In this document: positions 36,857 through 45,878 of the stretch, piece by piece | How positions within the stretch are numbered: the stretch's first letter is position 1 | How the letters are laid out: each line of letters opens with the position of its first letter | Assembly: GCA_009838175.1 (NCBI GenBank) | Contig: VXSB01000002.1 | Span: 1 to 51,189 of the forward strand | Reading direction: 5' to 3' | DNA length: 51,189 nucleotides | Origin: Chloroflexota bacterium | GTDB lineage: Bacteria > Chloroflexota > Dehalococcoidia > Lucifugimonadales > Lucifugimonadaceae | The notes under the pieces: model-generated | What the model was told of the DNA's origin: nothing | Database searches by the model: none | Seen by the model: the letters and a program-made list of their open reading frames with translations, nothing else | Translations under genes and position numbers: made by a program

Positions 36857-37762
36857 ATGCAAGACCGACACAATATCCACATCGCTTTGCCGCGCCGTCC
36901 GGCAATTCGATCCGCACTCGAAAACGCTCTGCGGGCCGCCAGCAATCTCCATCTCGGGAATTACGATCTGACTGACAGAATCGACGACGCTGAGGTCGTC
37001 GTCACCGACAGCGAAACCCAGGTAAACGAAATCGGCAAACTTCCAGCTTCGGTTAGATACCTGCAACTCATAGATTGCGGGTCGGGCGCACCAAACATGA
37101 CCGACGAAACCGTGACCGTGGCCAACGCATCTTCGCTGTTGGTACACGATCCCGCCGGATGGGCAATCGACCAGTGGCGCGAAATCGCACGCCGATCATC
37201 CAGAACCCGGGAAAAGGCCCCCAATATCGCTGGAATCATCGGTTTCGGATCCTTGGGCTACGAACTCGGCAAACGGTTGAACGAATTGGGAGCGAAAATT
37301 TGGGTGAACGACATTCGGACACCAAAGCAGATGTCATTCCAGAGTGTTGGGGCGCGCCGATCCTCACTCGATATGCTCCTCTCAACCAGCGACGTCGTAT
37401 TTGTCGCCGTCCATCACGGCCCAACCTCAAATCCATTGCTCACCCTCCGCGAACTACGTCTTCTCGATTTCGGCGCCACCGTCATAAACATGTCGGGAGA
37501 AAAGGTAGTTAATCGTGAGGCGATCAAGATGCTCAACGACTTCCACGAGCGGGACATAGACTACCGCGAGATGCCGTCCGACCTAGGAAGCGCATCCGCT
37601 TCACGTAGACCTCGAGCCGCAACCAGTTGGGTTCTAGACAACCTAGGCAACTACGCACTCAACCACCAACCCCGCTCCATCGTCGAACACGTAACCCACC
37701 CCAAAGCCGGCGACCCCGCATTCTGGGCATCAAGGATGCACCCAAGACAGACGCCGGTTTAG
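36857..37762 (+). CDS. D-2-hydroxyacid dehydrogenase-like protein lacking the catalytic Arg
   Basis: 301 residues. The NAD motif GIIGFGSLGYELGKRLNELG is intact (about 127-146), with Asp152 for ribose. The usual catalytic block N-x-x-R-G reads VINMSGEKVVNREAI, so the Arg is absent, and the final Pro-His with its Glu is not found either. It may bind NAD without normal catalysis or use another mechanism. Divergent from the CoA-ester lyase, suggesting linked control. Confidence 0.8.
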   Translation: MQDRHNIHIALPRRPAIRSALENALRAASNLHLGNYDLTDRIDDAEVVVTDSETQVNEIGKLPASVRYLQLIDCGSGAPNMTDETVTVANASSLLVHDPAGWAIDQWREIARRSSRTREKAPNIAGIIGFGSLGYELGKRLNELGAKIWVNDIRTPKQMSFQSVGARRSSLDMLLSTSDVVFVAVHHGPTSNPLLTLRELRLLDFGATVINMSGEKVVNREAIKMLNDFHERDIDYREMPSDLGSASASRRPRAATSWVLDNLGNYALNHQPRSIVEHVTHPKAGDPAFWASRMHPRQTPV

Positions 37763-37786
37763 TGACTTGATGAAACTGTAAATCTC

Positions 37787-38404
37787 GTGAGCAACCGGAA
37801 TAATCTATCTCGATTGTCGGGAGAAGAGGCGATTCACACCGACGGCGGGACCGTCAGTCCCTCTGACCATGCAACGGTCTGCGGGTTTTGGTCTTGGGCA
37901 ACATCCGACCTCATCGACAATACGACGCGCGGGTCCCTAGCCGAATTCTACGTGGCGCTAGCTCTCGATCCTAACGATCCGTTTCGGTTCAAAACAAAAC
38001 CGTGGTCCAGTTGGGACATTGAAACCGAAAACGGCACCAAGATCGAAGTCAAAACCTCCGCGCTCCGCCAATCTTGGCACAGCGGATCACATGCTCCATC
38101 CACCCCTCAATGGGATATCGCCCCAATTTCCGTCTACGATTGGGAGACCAATACCTACTCAAAAAGCAAGTTTCGACCTGCCGATCTCTTCGTTTTTTCT
38201 CTTCATGCCCACAAAGACCCAGGAACGTTAGATGCGATAGACCTGTCGCAGTGGATGTTTTACGTATTGCCTACACACGTCCTCGACACTGAACGACCAA
38301 CAGGCAAATCTATCCGTCTTAACCCGTTGAAAAAGCTAGGTGCCGAAGAGACCGATTTCGCCGGACTAAAGGCCGCCATTCTTAGCGCGGTAAACCAAAT
38401 CTAA
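37787..38404 (+). CDS. PD-(D/E)XK nuclease-like hypothetical protein
   Basis: 205 residues from a GTG at 37787. RGSLAEFYVALAL gives Glu53, WDIETENGTKIEVKTSA gives Asp77, Glu87 and Lys89: the Glu...Asp-x9-Glu-x-Lys arrangement of PD-(D/E)XK nucleases. The rest (PLKKLGAEETDFAGLKAAIL) is helical. No methylase or other restriction subunit is next to it. It follows the dehydrogenase by 24 bases and converges on fdhA. Possible orphan nuclease or restriction-like protein. Confidence 0.7.
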   Translation: MSNRNNLSRLSGEEAIHTDGGTVSPSDHATVCGFWSWATSDLIDNTTRGSLAEFYVALALDPNDPFRFKTKPWSSWDIETENGTKIEVKTSALRQSWHSGSHAPSTPQWDIAPISVYDWETNTYSKSKFRPADLFVFSLHAHKDPGTLDAIDLSQWMFYVLPTHVLDTERPTGKSIRLNPLKKLGAEETDFAGLKAAILSAVNQI

Positions 38405-38416
38405 TCTCCCTGCAAC

Positions 38417-41290
38417 CTACGAATGGCCGTGCCCATTCCGCCCATTCATCCCCGGCATCAACTCTGTAGGCTGCTTAACCTCTCCCGCCAGACGAATCCG
38501 TCTTTGCGCCTGCTTGAACTCCTCGTCCTGACGCGCCGACTTCGATATCTTCACCGCACAAGCCTTGAACTCCGGCGTCTCAGTAATGAAGTCGTAAGCA
38601 TCCGACGTCACATCGTTCGTCCGAGTGAACTCCGGGAAAGCGAACGACATGAACACTAGGCCCCGCGGCGATCGCTCCGTCAACCGAGTTGCCACCGTTA
38701 CCTGCCCACGCCTCGACGCAACATCCAACAAATCACCGTCCTGCAACCCCATCTCTTCCGCATCTCGCGGATTGATCTCCAGCATCTCGTGCGGCACCAA
38801 CAGTTGGAAGCCCGACGCTTGACCCGTTTGTGTTCCTGTGTGATATGTCGACCGCCGTCGCCCCGTTGTCAGCATCCACGGATACTCATCATCCGGCTCC
38901 TCGGCGGGGGGAATGTGATCCACCGGAGCGAAGAACCCGGGAAAACCAGTCGAAAACTCGTCGCCATGGAGATACTCCGTACCCGGATCGTCCTCATCAC
39001 CGCACGGCCACTGAATCCCTCCGTCACGTTCCAACCGCTCGTGCGAAATCCCACCATAGATCGGTGTCACGCTCCGCATCTCGTTGAATACGTCCGTCGC
39101 CGTCTTCATACCCTGCGGCTTGCCCATACGCTCAAACAGCGTCAACAGGATCTCGACATCCGTCTTCGCCTCGCCCGGCGGCGCAACAGCAGGGCGTACC
39201 CGCTGCACCCGTCGCTCACTATTCGCGAACGTCCCATCAGACTCCGCAAACGCACCCGCCGGCAGAACCACATCCGCCAGCTGCGCCGTCTCCGTCAGGA
39301 ATATGTCCTGAACCACAAGGAAATCGACCGACCTCAGCGCATGTTCAGCATGGTTGGCGTGCGGGTCCGACACGATCGTGTTCTCACCCATCACGTACAC
39401 CGCCTTCACTCGTCCCTTGATCATCTGCTCCATCGCGGTAATCTTTGTGATACCCCGACGTTTCGGCAGCGATTCTCCCCAAGCCTCTTCGAACTGCTCA
39501 CGAATCCCCGGACGTTCTACCTTCTGATATCCCGGAAGATCGGTCGGGATACAGCCGGCATCGCCCGCGCCTTGAACATTGTTCTGACCACGAAGCGGGT
39601 TCACACCCGCATTCGGTACTCCCAGCGTCCCGCACAGCAGTCCCAGATTCCCCAACGACTGAACATTGTGCGAGCCGCAAGAGTGCTCGGTGATGCCCAG
39701 CGTGTAGCAGATAGACGCCTTTGGTGCCGCCGCCGCAAACTCCCGTGCCGTCTCGATAATCTCCTCAGGCGTTACTCCGCAGATCTTCGCTGAATACTCC
39801 GGCGTGTACATCTGAACATGTCTAGCGAAAGCATCGAATCCCTCAGTTCGATGCTCTACGAACTCCGGATCGTACAAGCCCTCATTAACGATCACGTTCG
39901 CAACCGCGTTGTAGAACGGTATATCCGTCCCAACCTTGATCTGAACGTGCCTCGTCGCCCACTTCGTAAGCTCGATCTTGCGCGGATCGACCACTACCAG
40001 CTTGGCGCCGTTCTTCACCGCGCGCTTCATCCGCAGCGATATGACTGGGTGCGCCTCTGTAGTGTTTGAGCCCGTGACCAGCAGGAAGTCGGTGCCCGCC
40101 AGCTCCTCGATCGAGTTCGACATCGCTCCTCTTCCTACCATGACCGCCAGACCGGCGACCGTCGGAGCGTGTCAAGTACGAGAACAGTTATCGATATTGT
40201 TCGTCCCGACAGCCACACGAGCGAACTTCTGCATCAGATAGTTCGCCTCGGTAACCACCCGCGCCGATGCCCAACAAACAACGGAATCCGGACCCTCATC
40301 CGCGATCGCATCCTTGAACTTAGATGAAACCAGATCCAACGCCTCGTCCCACGATGCCTTGCGGAAAGTTCCACCCGGCTGCTTGATGAGCGGGTGTCGC
40401 AGCCGGTCCTCGCTCCTCACAAACTCCCAAGAAGCGAACTGACCCTTCACACAAAGCGACCCACGGCTCGCCGCCGTAAAGTCCGGCTCTGCTCCGATGA
40501 TTTCTCCATCGTGCGTCAATATCTCGATACCACATCCCACACCGCAGTACGGACATACCGACTGCGTCCGATCAACATCTTCTGCCGATATGTCCTGACT
40601 AACAACCTTCCGATCCGTCAGCGCGCCGGTAGGGCAGGTGTTGATGCACTGGCCGCAGAAAGTGCAAGGCGAATCGATCAACTCATTGCCGAAAAACGTG
40701 AAGATGCTCGAATCCTGCCCCCGACCATCCACGGTGATCGCTGCTGCCTGCTCCCAGTCGTTGCAGATGTTCGTGCACCGGTAACACGCGATGCAGTAGT
40801 CGTAGTCTCGCTGAATAAATGGATTCTCGTCGTGCTCAGCTTTTACCCGAGGACGCAAATGAGGCAACGCATCCCACTTCGCCTCATACTCCTCAACCGC
40901 ACGATCAAACTCCGTCGGCCCTACCTTGTTCGAATAAGGATTGTTATTCGGCGATGCCATCTCCGACAGCAGCATCTCCAGCAACGTCTTCCGATACGAC
41001 CGCATCTCATCCGTATGCGTCGCCACATCCATCCCTTCCTCCGCAAAAGCAGTGCAAGACGCTACCTGCTCCACTCTGCCATTTACCTCCACCTCAACCA
41101 GACACATCCGACAAGTCCCTTGCGCTCCCAACCGCTCGTCATAGCAAAGGGTCGGAACCTCGAAACCCGCATCCCGCACCGCATCTAGAACCCGTCCGCC
41201 ATCCGCGCACTGAACCGCAACACCATTGACCCGTAGATCGAGCCACTTGGTCCGACCATTCGATCTCGTCTTGGACGACGAAGTAGTCAT
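38417..41290 (-). CDS. fdhA: Selenocysteine-containing formate dehydrogenase alpha subunit
   Basis: One frame of 958 codons read through an in-frame TGA at 40174-40172, giving about 957 residues with Sec at 373. N-terminal [2Fe-2S] domain with Cys49, 60, 63 and 79; two [4Fe-4S] ferredoxin sets (Cys166/169/172/176 and 209/212/215/219); a third cluster with Cys246/249/253/280; then the molybdopterin domain. NNIDNCSRT-Sec-HAPTVAGLAVM matches the FdhF active-site context. Downstream LLVTGSNTTEAHPV, NPLRGQNNVQGAGDAG, MGENTIVSDPH and TGRRRSTYHTGTQT are Fdh motifs. It oxidises formate to CO2 and passes electrons through the clusters to a soluble acceptor. No NuoE/F-like partner genes are adjacent. 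Standard annotation would split it into two genes. Confidence 0.93.
40142..40174 (-). promoter_or_regulatory. Bacterial SECIS element with UGA codon
   Basis: After the TGA (40174-40172) come 11 bases, then GGTCGCC-GGTCT-GGCGGTC at 40160-40142. The two arms pair in seven bases (two are wobble) around the loop GGTCT. Spacing and the loop sequence are the same as in E. coli fdhF. SelB should bind here. Confidence 0.9.
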
Positions 41291-41588
41291 TGAAAAACCG
41301 ACTGTTGCGTTAACCCGATTCTAGCCAACAGCGCAAGAGCCAACCATCGGCACAAAACGTCCACCGCAACCCTAACACGAACCAACCCGTACCGCCCCTT
41401 TCGTTGGTCAACAGGGCAGGGTAGGGCACCGCAACTCTCCAGTCACCGTCACTTAAATGAGAAATCCAAAAATATCGGCCCAAACTAGATATCGCCAAAA
41501 ACACGCCTCGCGCAGCCCGACTCGCACCAAACCTCATCTCTCCCCCTCCTAGCCCCATTTTCGAAAGGGCAGGGCATAGGTCAGACGG

Positions 41589-41607
41589 TAAGGGCAGGTT
41601 TCAAACC
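41589..41607. repeat. REP-like palindrome, family also at about 49997
   Basis: GCAGGTTT/AAACCTGC inverted arms form a near-perfect palindrome. The same core recurs inside the terminase gene. Confidence 0.6.
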
Positions 41608-41716
41608 TGCTCTTGTTGCAGCCACCAGAACGTGTACAAACCGCAAATCTCTCGATCCCCAATGCCCCTTTTTTCTTGCCGCAAATTGCCGCTGGAGCGG
41701 ATGAAGATGGTTTTCT

Positions 41717-41732
41717 AACTTGTTCAAAACTA
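41717..41732. promoter_or_regulatory. Operator copy 1
   Basis: AACTTGTTCAAAACTA, one of four copies of the TTTnAACwwGTTCAAAA-type palindrome before the regulator at 41981. Confidence 0.55.
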
Positions 41733-41778
41733 ATTCATCACCTAAAACACGCCGACCCAAAGCGAAACCATACCGATA

Positions 41779-41797
41779 TTCAAACAAGTTCAAAACT
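41779..41797. promoter_or_regulatory. Operator copy 2
   Basis: ATTCAAACAAGTTCAAAAC-type site; 62 bases from copy 1, close to six DNA turns. Confidence 0.55.
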
Positions 41798-41831
41798 CTG
41801 ATGATTTAATATCGGATTAACGCTAAACTTA

Positions 41832-41849
41832 TTTTGAACAAGTTTAAAC
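41832..41849. promoter_or_regulatory. Operator copy 3
   Basis: TTTTGAACAAGTTTAAAC. Its first 13 bases are the exact reverse complement of the core of copy 1. Confidence 0.55.
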
Positions 41850-41918
41850 ACGACTAAAGGCGAATCGCTAAAATTCGAGACTTGTTTCGAAAAGTCTTGA
41901 TACTCACATGAAACTACA

Positions 41919-41937
41919 TTTAAACTAGTTCAAAACT
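41919..41937. promoter_or_regulatory. Operator copy 4, promoter-proximal
   Basis: TTTAAACTAGTTCAAAAC, the most symmetric copy, 44 bases before the ATG at 41981. A bound protein would block the start region, which suggests autoregulation. Confidence 0.6.
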
Positions 41938-41980
41938 AGATGCGAAAAACACCCCGCCAAACCTGCGGAAGAGGCTAGAA

Positions 41981-42817
41981 ATGACTACGGTCAACTACTT
42001 GAGAATGACCAAAGCGGTGGAAGAAGCCGAAGAAAAGCTGGGCGGGCCCCTCCGTGAAACTCTGCATGCTCGCCTGAACGAGCCTGGCGAGACCGTTGCC
42101 AGCATCTCGAAAGAGATCCGAGTTCAGAAAGCTACCATCAACTACTGGATGGCCAAGCTCGGAATCAACTACGGCAGGGTAGCGCACTACTTCGATGAAG
42201 AGGTGCGAATTCTGTCGCCGGAAGACGCTCGACTGCTCGACGCGGTGCTCGAGATGGATATCTCATCGGAGGACCTCGACGAACTGAACCCGGAAGCCGA
42301 CCGGACGATGCGGCGACTCGAAGAACTTGGCGTTCCCTTAGAAGACCTCGCCGAACTGACCGCATCCCAAGTCGTCGCGCTCCGCAGACTCTCGCGTCTA
42401 GGGCTCACTGACGAGCAGATCGACTTGATCGATACCGAGATGCTGGACACGCTGGCGAACCTGATAGGGCAGGGCGTAACCAGCGAAGACATATCGCAGC
42501 TGTCGCAGTCCGACATCGCACTGATCAACAAGGCGCGATCCGCCGGCATCAACCTCGACGAACTCGGCAACGTCGGCACTGATTGGCTGGCATTCATCCG
42601 CGCGTCCAGACAACGAGGCATAGATCCTCAGACCTTGGCGGGCGTCGACAGCGATGCCATAAGCGCGTTGGAGCGCGCCCGCGAACGCGGCATCGACATC
42701 GGAGAAATTGACGCCCTGACTGCCGACGAGTTGGATTTGGTGAAGAAGATGCGCACGAAGCGAGCGGAAAATCCAGCATCCTTCGAGCACCTGCTAGGCA
42801 TGATCGACCTAATGTAG
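41981..42817 (+). CDS. HTH protein with eight tandem 24-residue helical repeats
   Basis: 278 residues. Residues 37-62 look like a helix-turn-helix (TVASISKEIRVQKATINYWM). From 69 to 260 the chain divides exactly into eight 24-residue units, most of them beginning Gly-Ile/Val (units start at 69, 93, 117, 141, 165, 189, 213 and 237). The consensus is G-[IV]-x3-[DE]-[IL]-x2-[LV]-x4-[IL]-x2-[LIM], fitting a helix-loop-helix solenoid. No known family is recognised. GGAAGAGG precedes the ATG. Behind four palindromic operators it is probably a self-regulating DNA-binding protein. The solenoid could bind a protein or nucleic acid partner. Confidence 0.8.
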   Translation: MTTVNYLRMTKAVEEAEEKLGGPLRETLHARLNEPGETVASISKEIRVQKATINYWMAKLGINYGRVAHYFDEEVRILSPEDARLLDAVLEMDISSEDLDELNPEADRTMRRLEELGVPLEDLAELTASQVVALRRLSRLGLTDEQIDLIDTEMLDTLANLIGQGVTSEDISQLSQSDIALINKARSAGINLDELGNVGTDWLAFIRASRQRGIDPQTLAGVDSDAISALERARERGIDIGEIDALTADELDLVKKMRTKRAENPASFEHLLGMIDLM

Positions 42818-42915
42818 CCGCAACCTCCAATTAGTGCTGCACCAATGAAAGCGGGTGGGCCACCTAACGTAGAATTGTTGGAGTCGGAAACGCCAGAACT
42901 TGGGAGAGATCGGCA

Positions 42916-43440
42916 TTGCCCATCGCAAGACTTTCGTTTAAGCGCGTCGAAAAAAGCCGCGGCAGAATCGCCGCCGCTAGTCTAATCGTCCTACTGCTCG
43001 CATCCATAGTGATCGCAGGCTGCACCGAAGTGCCGAACCCCACCGCGACACCAGTGGCGTTCGATCCCACACCAGCCGCTCCAGGCACTCGCGATCTAGT
43101 CCTCGCAGGCGCATCAGCCGCAGACATCGCAGCGTTCGCCGCCGAACCGATCGTGCTTCCAGAAGGCAACGCCAGCAACGGCGAAGCACTTCACACATCC
43201 CTCGGCTGCGCCGCCTGCCACTCCGTAGGCGACGACGTCATCGTCGGACCCGGCTGGAAAGGCCTCTACACCCGCGCCGGCGAACGCACCGACCTCGGAG
43301 CCGAAGACTACCTAGTCCAATCCATCACCAAACCCTCGAAATTCATCGCCGAAGGCTTCACCAACGTAATGCCCGCATTCGACTACCTCTCCGACCAAGA
43401 GCTAGCCGACCTAATAGCCTTCGTCAAAGCCAACGAGTAA
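42916..43440 (+). CDS. Class I cytochrome c lipoprotein
   Basis: 174 residues from a TTG at 42916 with GGGAGAG upstream. Lipobox IVIAGC (Cys about 36), then a Pro/Thr-rich linker and one heme site GCAACH (about 118), with the sixth ligand Met in NVMPAFDYL. The fold resembles COX2-type cytochrome c domains. It carries electrons at the outer face of the membrane. No oxidase genes adjoin it. Confidence 0.88.
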   Translation: MPIARLSFKRVEKSRGRIAAASLIVLLLASIVIAGCTEVPNPTATPVAFDPTPAAPGTRDLVLAGASAADIAAFAAEPIVLPEGNASNGEALHTSLGCAACHSVGDDVIVGPGWKGLYTRAGERTDLGAEDYLVQSITKPSKFIAEGFTNVMPAFDYLSDQELADLIAFVKANE

Positions 43441-43490
43441 ACCTCCTTACCCTCGCACAGTGCAGGGGCAAGATAGAGTGCCTGAAACTC

Positions 43491-43600
43491 CGTCCCCTTC
43501 GCGCAGCGTAAGGGGACGCGTAGAAGCGTAGCGACTACGCAGGGGATGCCCGGCGGAGCGGCATAGTGTCCCCTCTCCCTTGATAGGAGAAGGTTCGGCT
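43491..43600. repeat. Dispersed palindromic repeat, copy 1
   Basis: GTCCCCTT...AAGGGGAC arms (43492-43517), then the AGGGGATGCCC tail and a second CCCTCTCCC palindrome. The same unit is at 45729, 47250, 48960 and 50073. Confidence 0.8.
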
Positions 43601-43610
43601 GAAACGTCCG

Positions 43611-44321
43611 TCATCCTGCCCGACATATCAACGCACCCTGATACCCCGCCGAAAACCCAGCGTCGATATTCACCACCGATACTCCCGGCGAGCACGAGTT
43701 CAGCATCGTCAGCATCGCCGAGAACCCCTCCAACCCGGTCCCATAACCATTACTCGTAGGTACTGCGATCACCGGTGCTTCCACAAGACCTCCCACCACG
43801 CTCGGCAAAGCGCCATCCATACCTGCAACCACCACAATCGCCCGCGCCGCCTGCAGCACATCTTTTTGCGCCAACAACCGGTGAATACCCGCGACACCCA
43901 CATCGTTGATCCGGCGGACATCACAAAGCATCAACTTCGCCACAATCTCCGCCTCGTCCGCAACCGCCATGTCAGCAGTTCCCGCCGAGACCACAACCAA
44001 TCCCTCGTGTTCGGGCTTCAAGCCCCGATCGTCGGCCCAGATCGCGCCGCAAGTTTCGATGAAATGAATGCTCGGAACCACCGCCTTAACCGCCGCCGCG
44101 GCAACTCGATCCGACCGCGTTACAAGCACCATCCCCGACGCATCGTAGATCCGTTTCGCAATCTCGGCGATGTGCTCCGGCGTCTTGCCTTGACCCATCA
44201 CGACCTCTGGAAAGCCGGTCCTCCGCTCCCGATCCAGATCGACCGTGGCGAACCCCATCTCCGCACTTGGCACTTCACCAACCGGCCCAGATTGGGAAAT
44301 TTCGCTAGGTTCGGAGGGCAT
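43611..44321 (-). CDS. larB: LarB, nickel-pincer cofactor synthesis
   Basis: 236 residues. LarB carboxylates and hydrolyses nicotinic acid adenine dinucleotide in making the nickel-pincer nucleotide used by lactate racemase-type enzymes. Motifs: GFPEVVMGQGKTPE, TRSDR, VVVSAGTADMAVADEA, GVAGIHRLL, VVVAGMDGALPSVVGGLV and APVIAVPTSNGYG, as in the PurE-like core. larC and larE are not in the window. Divergent from dnaN. Confidence 0.93.
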   Translation of the reverse strand: MPSEPSEISQSGPVGEVPSAEMGFATVDLDRERRTGFPEVVMGQGKTPEHIAEIAKRIYDASGMVLVTRSDRVAAAAVKAVVPSIHFIETCGAIWADDRGLKPEHEGLVVVSAGTADMAVADEAEIVAKLMLCDVRRINDVGVAGIHRLLAQKDVLQAARAIVVVAGMDGALPSVVGGLVEAPVIAVPTSNGYGTGLEGFSAMLTMLNSCSPGVSVVNIDAGFSAGYQGALICRAG

Positions 44322-44384
44322 TGCGTTGCTTTCAGAGTTCAGTTGCGCTTGAACTGGAGTTGAACTTAAAGAAGATATTTACCA

Positions 44385-44483
44385 CGCTGTATCATTACAG
44401 CGAAGAAATAACGAGTCCCGTTGGACGATTTTCGATGTCGAGCACAACGTGATTCTAGATTTTGCGAGTCCTAACAGACTCGC
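44385..44483. promoter_or_regulatory. Two inverted repeats upstream of dnaN
   Basis: CGCTGTA-tcat-TACAGCG (44385-44402) and GCGAGTC-6-GACTCGC (44464-44483) lie in the larB-dnaN gap. They may be operator or mRNA elements; nothing decides which. Confidence 0.35.
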
Positions 44484-44516
44484 CTGGAAAGAGACTAGAT
44501 TTCTGGATTGGTCGGA

Positions 44517-45719
44517 ATGAAGATTACTTGCATACAGGAAAATTTGGCACGCGGACTGCGAGTGGTGAACCGAGCAGTGCCTTCGAGAGCAACGCTTCCC
44601 ATCACCCAAAACATCCTGATCGAGGCTGAGGACGCACGAGTAAAACTCTCGGCAACCGATCTCGAGCTCTCCATCACCACCTGGGTCGGCGCTCAGATCG
44701 AAGCCACCGGGGCCATAACTCTGCCAGCCCGAACCCTCATCGACACCATCAGCAGCTTCGACATGGGTCGCGTCGAACTTGAAGTCACCGACGAACCATA
44801 CGGCGCACACATCCAGACCACCACTCAGAGCGGCAGCGGTCCCGCAACCATCGACACCGACCTCCGAGGCGCACCCAAAGACGATTTCCCTCCTTTCCCG
44901 GAAGTCTCACCCAAACACCGCGTCCGAGTAGATTCCGGCATCCTACGCAACGCTTTGGACCGCACCGTATTCGCCGCCGCTACCGACGACGCCCGTCCCG
45001 TGCTCACCGGCGTCAAGATGGAGGTCGAAGGCGACAAGGCAACATTCGCCGCCGCCGACGGTTTCCGACTCTCAATCGAGTCTGCCCAGCTTATGGATGC
45101 CGCCGAAGAAGGTTTCGACGCACTTATACCCGCCCGCGCGCTGCGCGAACTCACCGCGTTGATGTCCGGAACCGTATCGCCAGTCGAAATCATGGTCTCC
45201 GAAACCGGTGGCGAGGCGATGTTCCGCATCGGCGACGACATCGAGATGATCACACAGCTCATTGCCGGAACATATCCCGACTACAAGAGCCTCGTCCCGG
45301 AAAACTCAGACACGACGATGACGATCCCGCTCGAAGGCGTCGCTCAGGTCGCTCGATCTATGAACGTCATCGCCCGCGAGGGCAGTGCCATCGTCCGACT
45401 CGTGGGATCTGACTTGGAAGGGCAGGGGCGTCTAACCCTCTCCGCCAACGCCGAGGACCTCGGAAACAGCGAAGGCAGCCTCGACATCGACATCGAGGGC
45501 GAGGAAGGCAAGATCGCCTTCAACGTGCGCTTCCTCACCGACCTGGTCCAACACTCCCAAGGCGGCTCATCCAACCCCGTCGAGACCGACGGCGACGGCA
45601 CACCCGGCGCAGAAAAGCTCGTCCTGTCCATAACCACTCCATCCAGCCCCGCCGTCTTCCGCCACTCCAGCCACCCCGGCTTCACACACGTAGTCATGCC
45701 CATGTACGTCCAGTGGTAA
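44517..45719 (+). CDS. dnaN: DNA polymerase III beta clamp
   Basis: 400 residues from the ATG at 44517; a TTG at 44508 is also possible. Three clamp domains: MKITCIQENLARGLRVVNRAVPSRATLPI at the start, and LPARTLIDTISSF, VRVDSGILRNALDRTVFAAATDDARPVLTGVKME and AGTYPDYKSLVP further on. A 15-residue insertion (GGSSNPVETDGDGTPGAEK) near the C-terminus is unusual and sits before the final FRHSSHPGFTHVVMPM. No dnaA nearby, so origin proximity is not shown. Confidence 0.95.
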   Translation: MKITCIQENLARGLRVVNRAVPSRATLPITQNILIEAEDARVKLSATDLELSITTWVGAQIEATGAITLPARTLIDTISSFDMGRVELEVTDEPYGAHIQTTTQSGSGPATIDTDLRGAPKDDFPPFPEVSPKHRVRVDSGILRNALDRTVFAAATDDARPVLTGVKMEVEGDKATFAAADGFRLSIESAQLMDAAEEGFDALIPARALRELTALMSGTVSPVEIMVSETGGEAMFRIGDDIEMITQLIAGTYPDYKSLVPENSDTTMTIPLEGVAQVARSMNVIAREGSAIVRLVGSDLEGQGRLTLSANAEDLGNSEGSLDIDIEGEEGKIAFNVRFLTDLVQHSQGGSSNPVETDGDGTPGAEKLVLSITTPSSPAVFRHSSHPGFTHVVMPMYVQW

Positions 45720-45728
45720 AAGCACATT

Positions 45729-45796
45729 CGCCCCCTTCGCGCAGCGTAAGGGGGCGCGAAAGAGCGAAGCGAATTTCGCGGGGGATGCCCGCGCTA
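45729..45796. repeat. Dispersed palindromic repeat, copy 2
   Basis: CGCCCCCTT...AAGGGGGCG arms at 45729-45756, then the GGGGATGCCC tail. Starts nine bases after dnaN. Confidence 0.8.
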
Positions 45797-45878
45797 GATG
45801 GCACAAGCACGCCGTCGACGTAGGGGAAGCGCCTTGTGCCTGCTAACCCCTCGTAGCGAACTAAGACGCAGCAGCGCA

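Larger units (their letters stand above)
41291..41980. other. Long non-coding region upstream of the repeat-domain regulator
   Basis: About 690 bases. The first half, to about 41660, is GC-richer and has the palindrome GGGCAGGTTTCAAACCTGC at 41589-41607. The second half is AT-rich and holds four copies of a palindromic operator. Small frames at 41310-41558 and 41581-41793 have no codon bias or homology and are not called. Confidence 0.6.

Noticed and set aside
38417-40141. Treating the second formate dehydrogenase frame as a separate gene or frameshifted pseudogene
   Set aside because: Both parts are in the same frame and the UGA is in the Sec position with a matching SECIS hairpin, so one selenoprotein explains it better.
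41581-41793. Minus-strand 70-residue frame, and a similar one at 41310-41558
   Set aside because: They cover a palindromic repeat and the operator array, have no homology or ribosome site, and the codon pattern is unlike neighbours.
44508-45719. dnaN as a sign of the replication origin
   Set aside because: No dnaA, recF, gyrB or DnaA-box cluster is seen; neighbours are larB and a sugar dehydrogenase.
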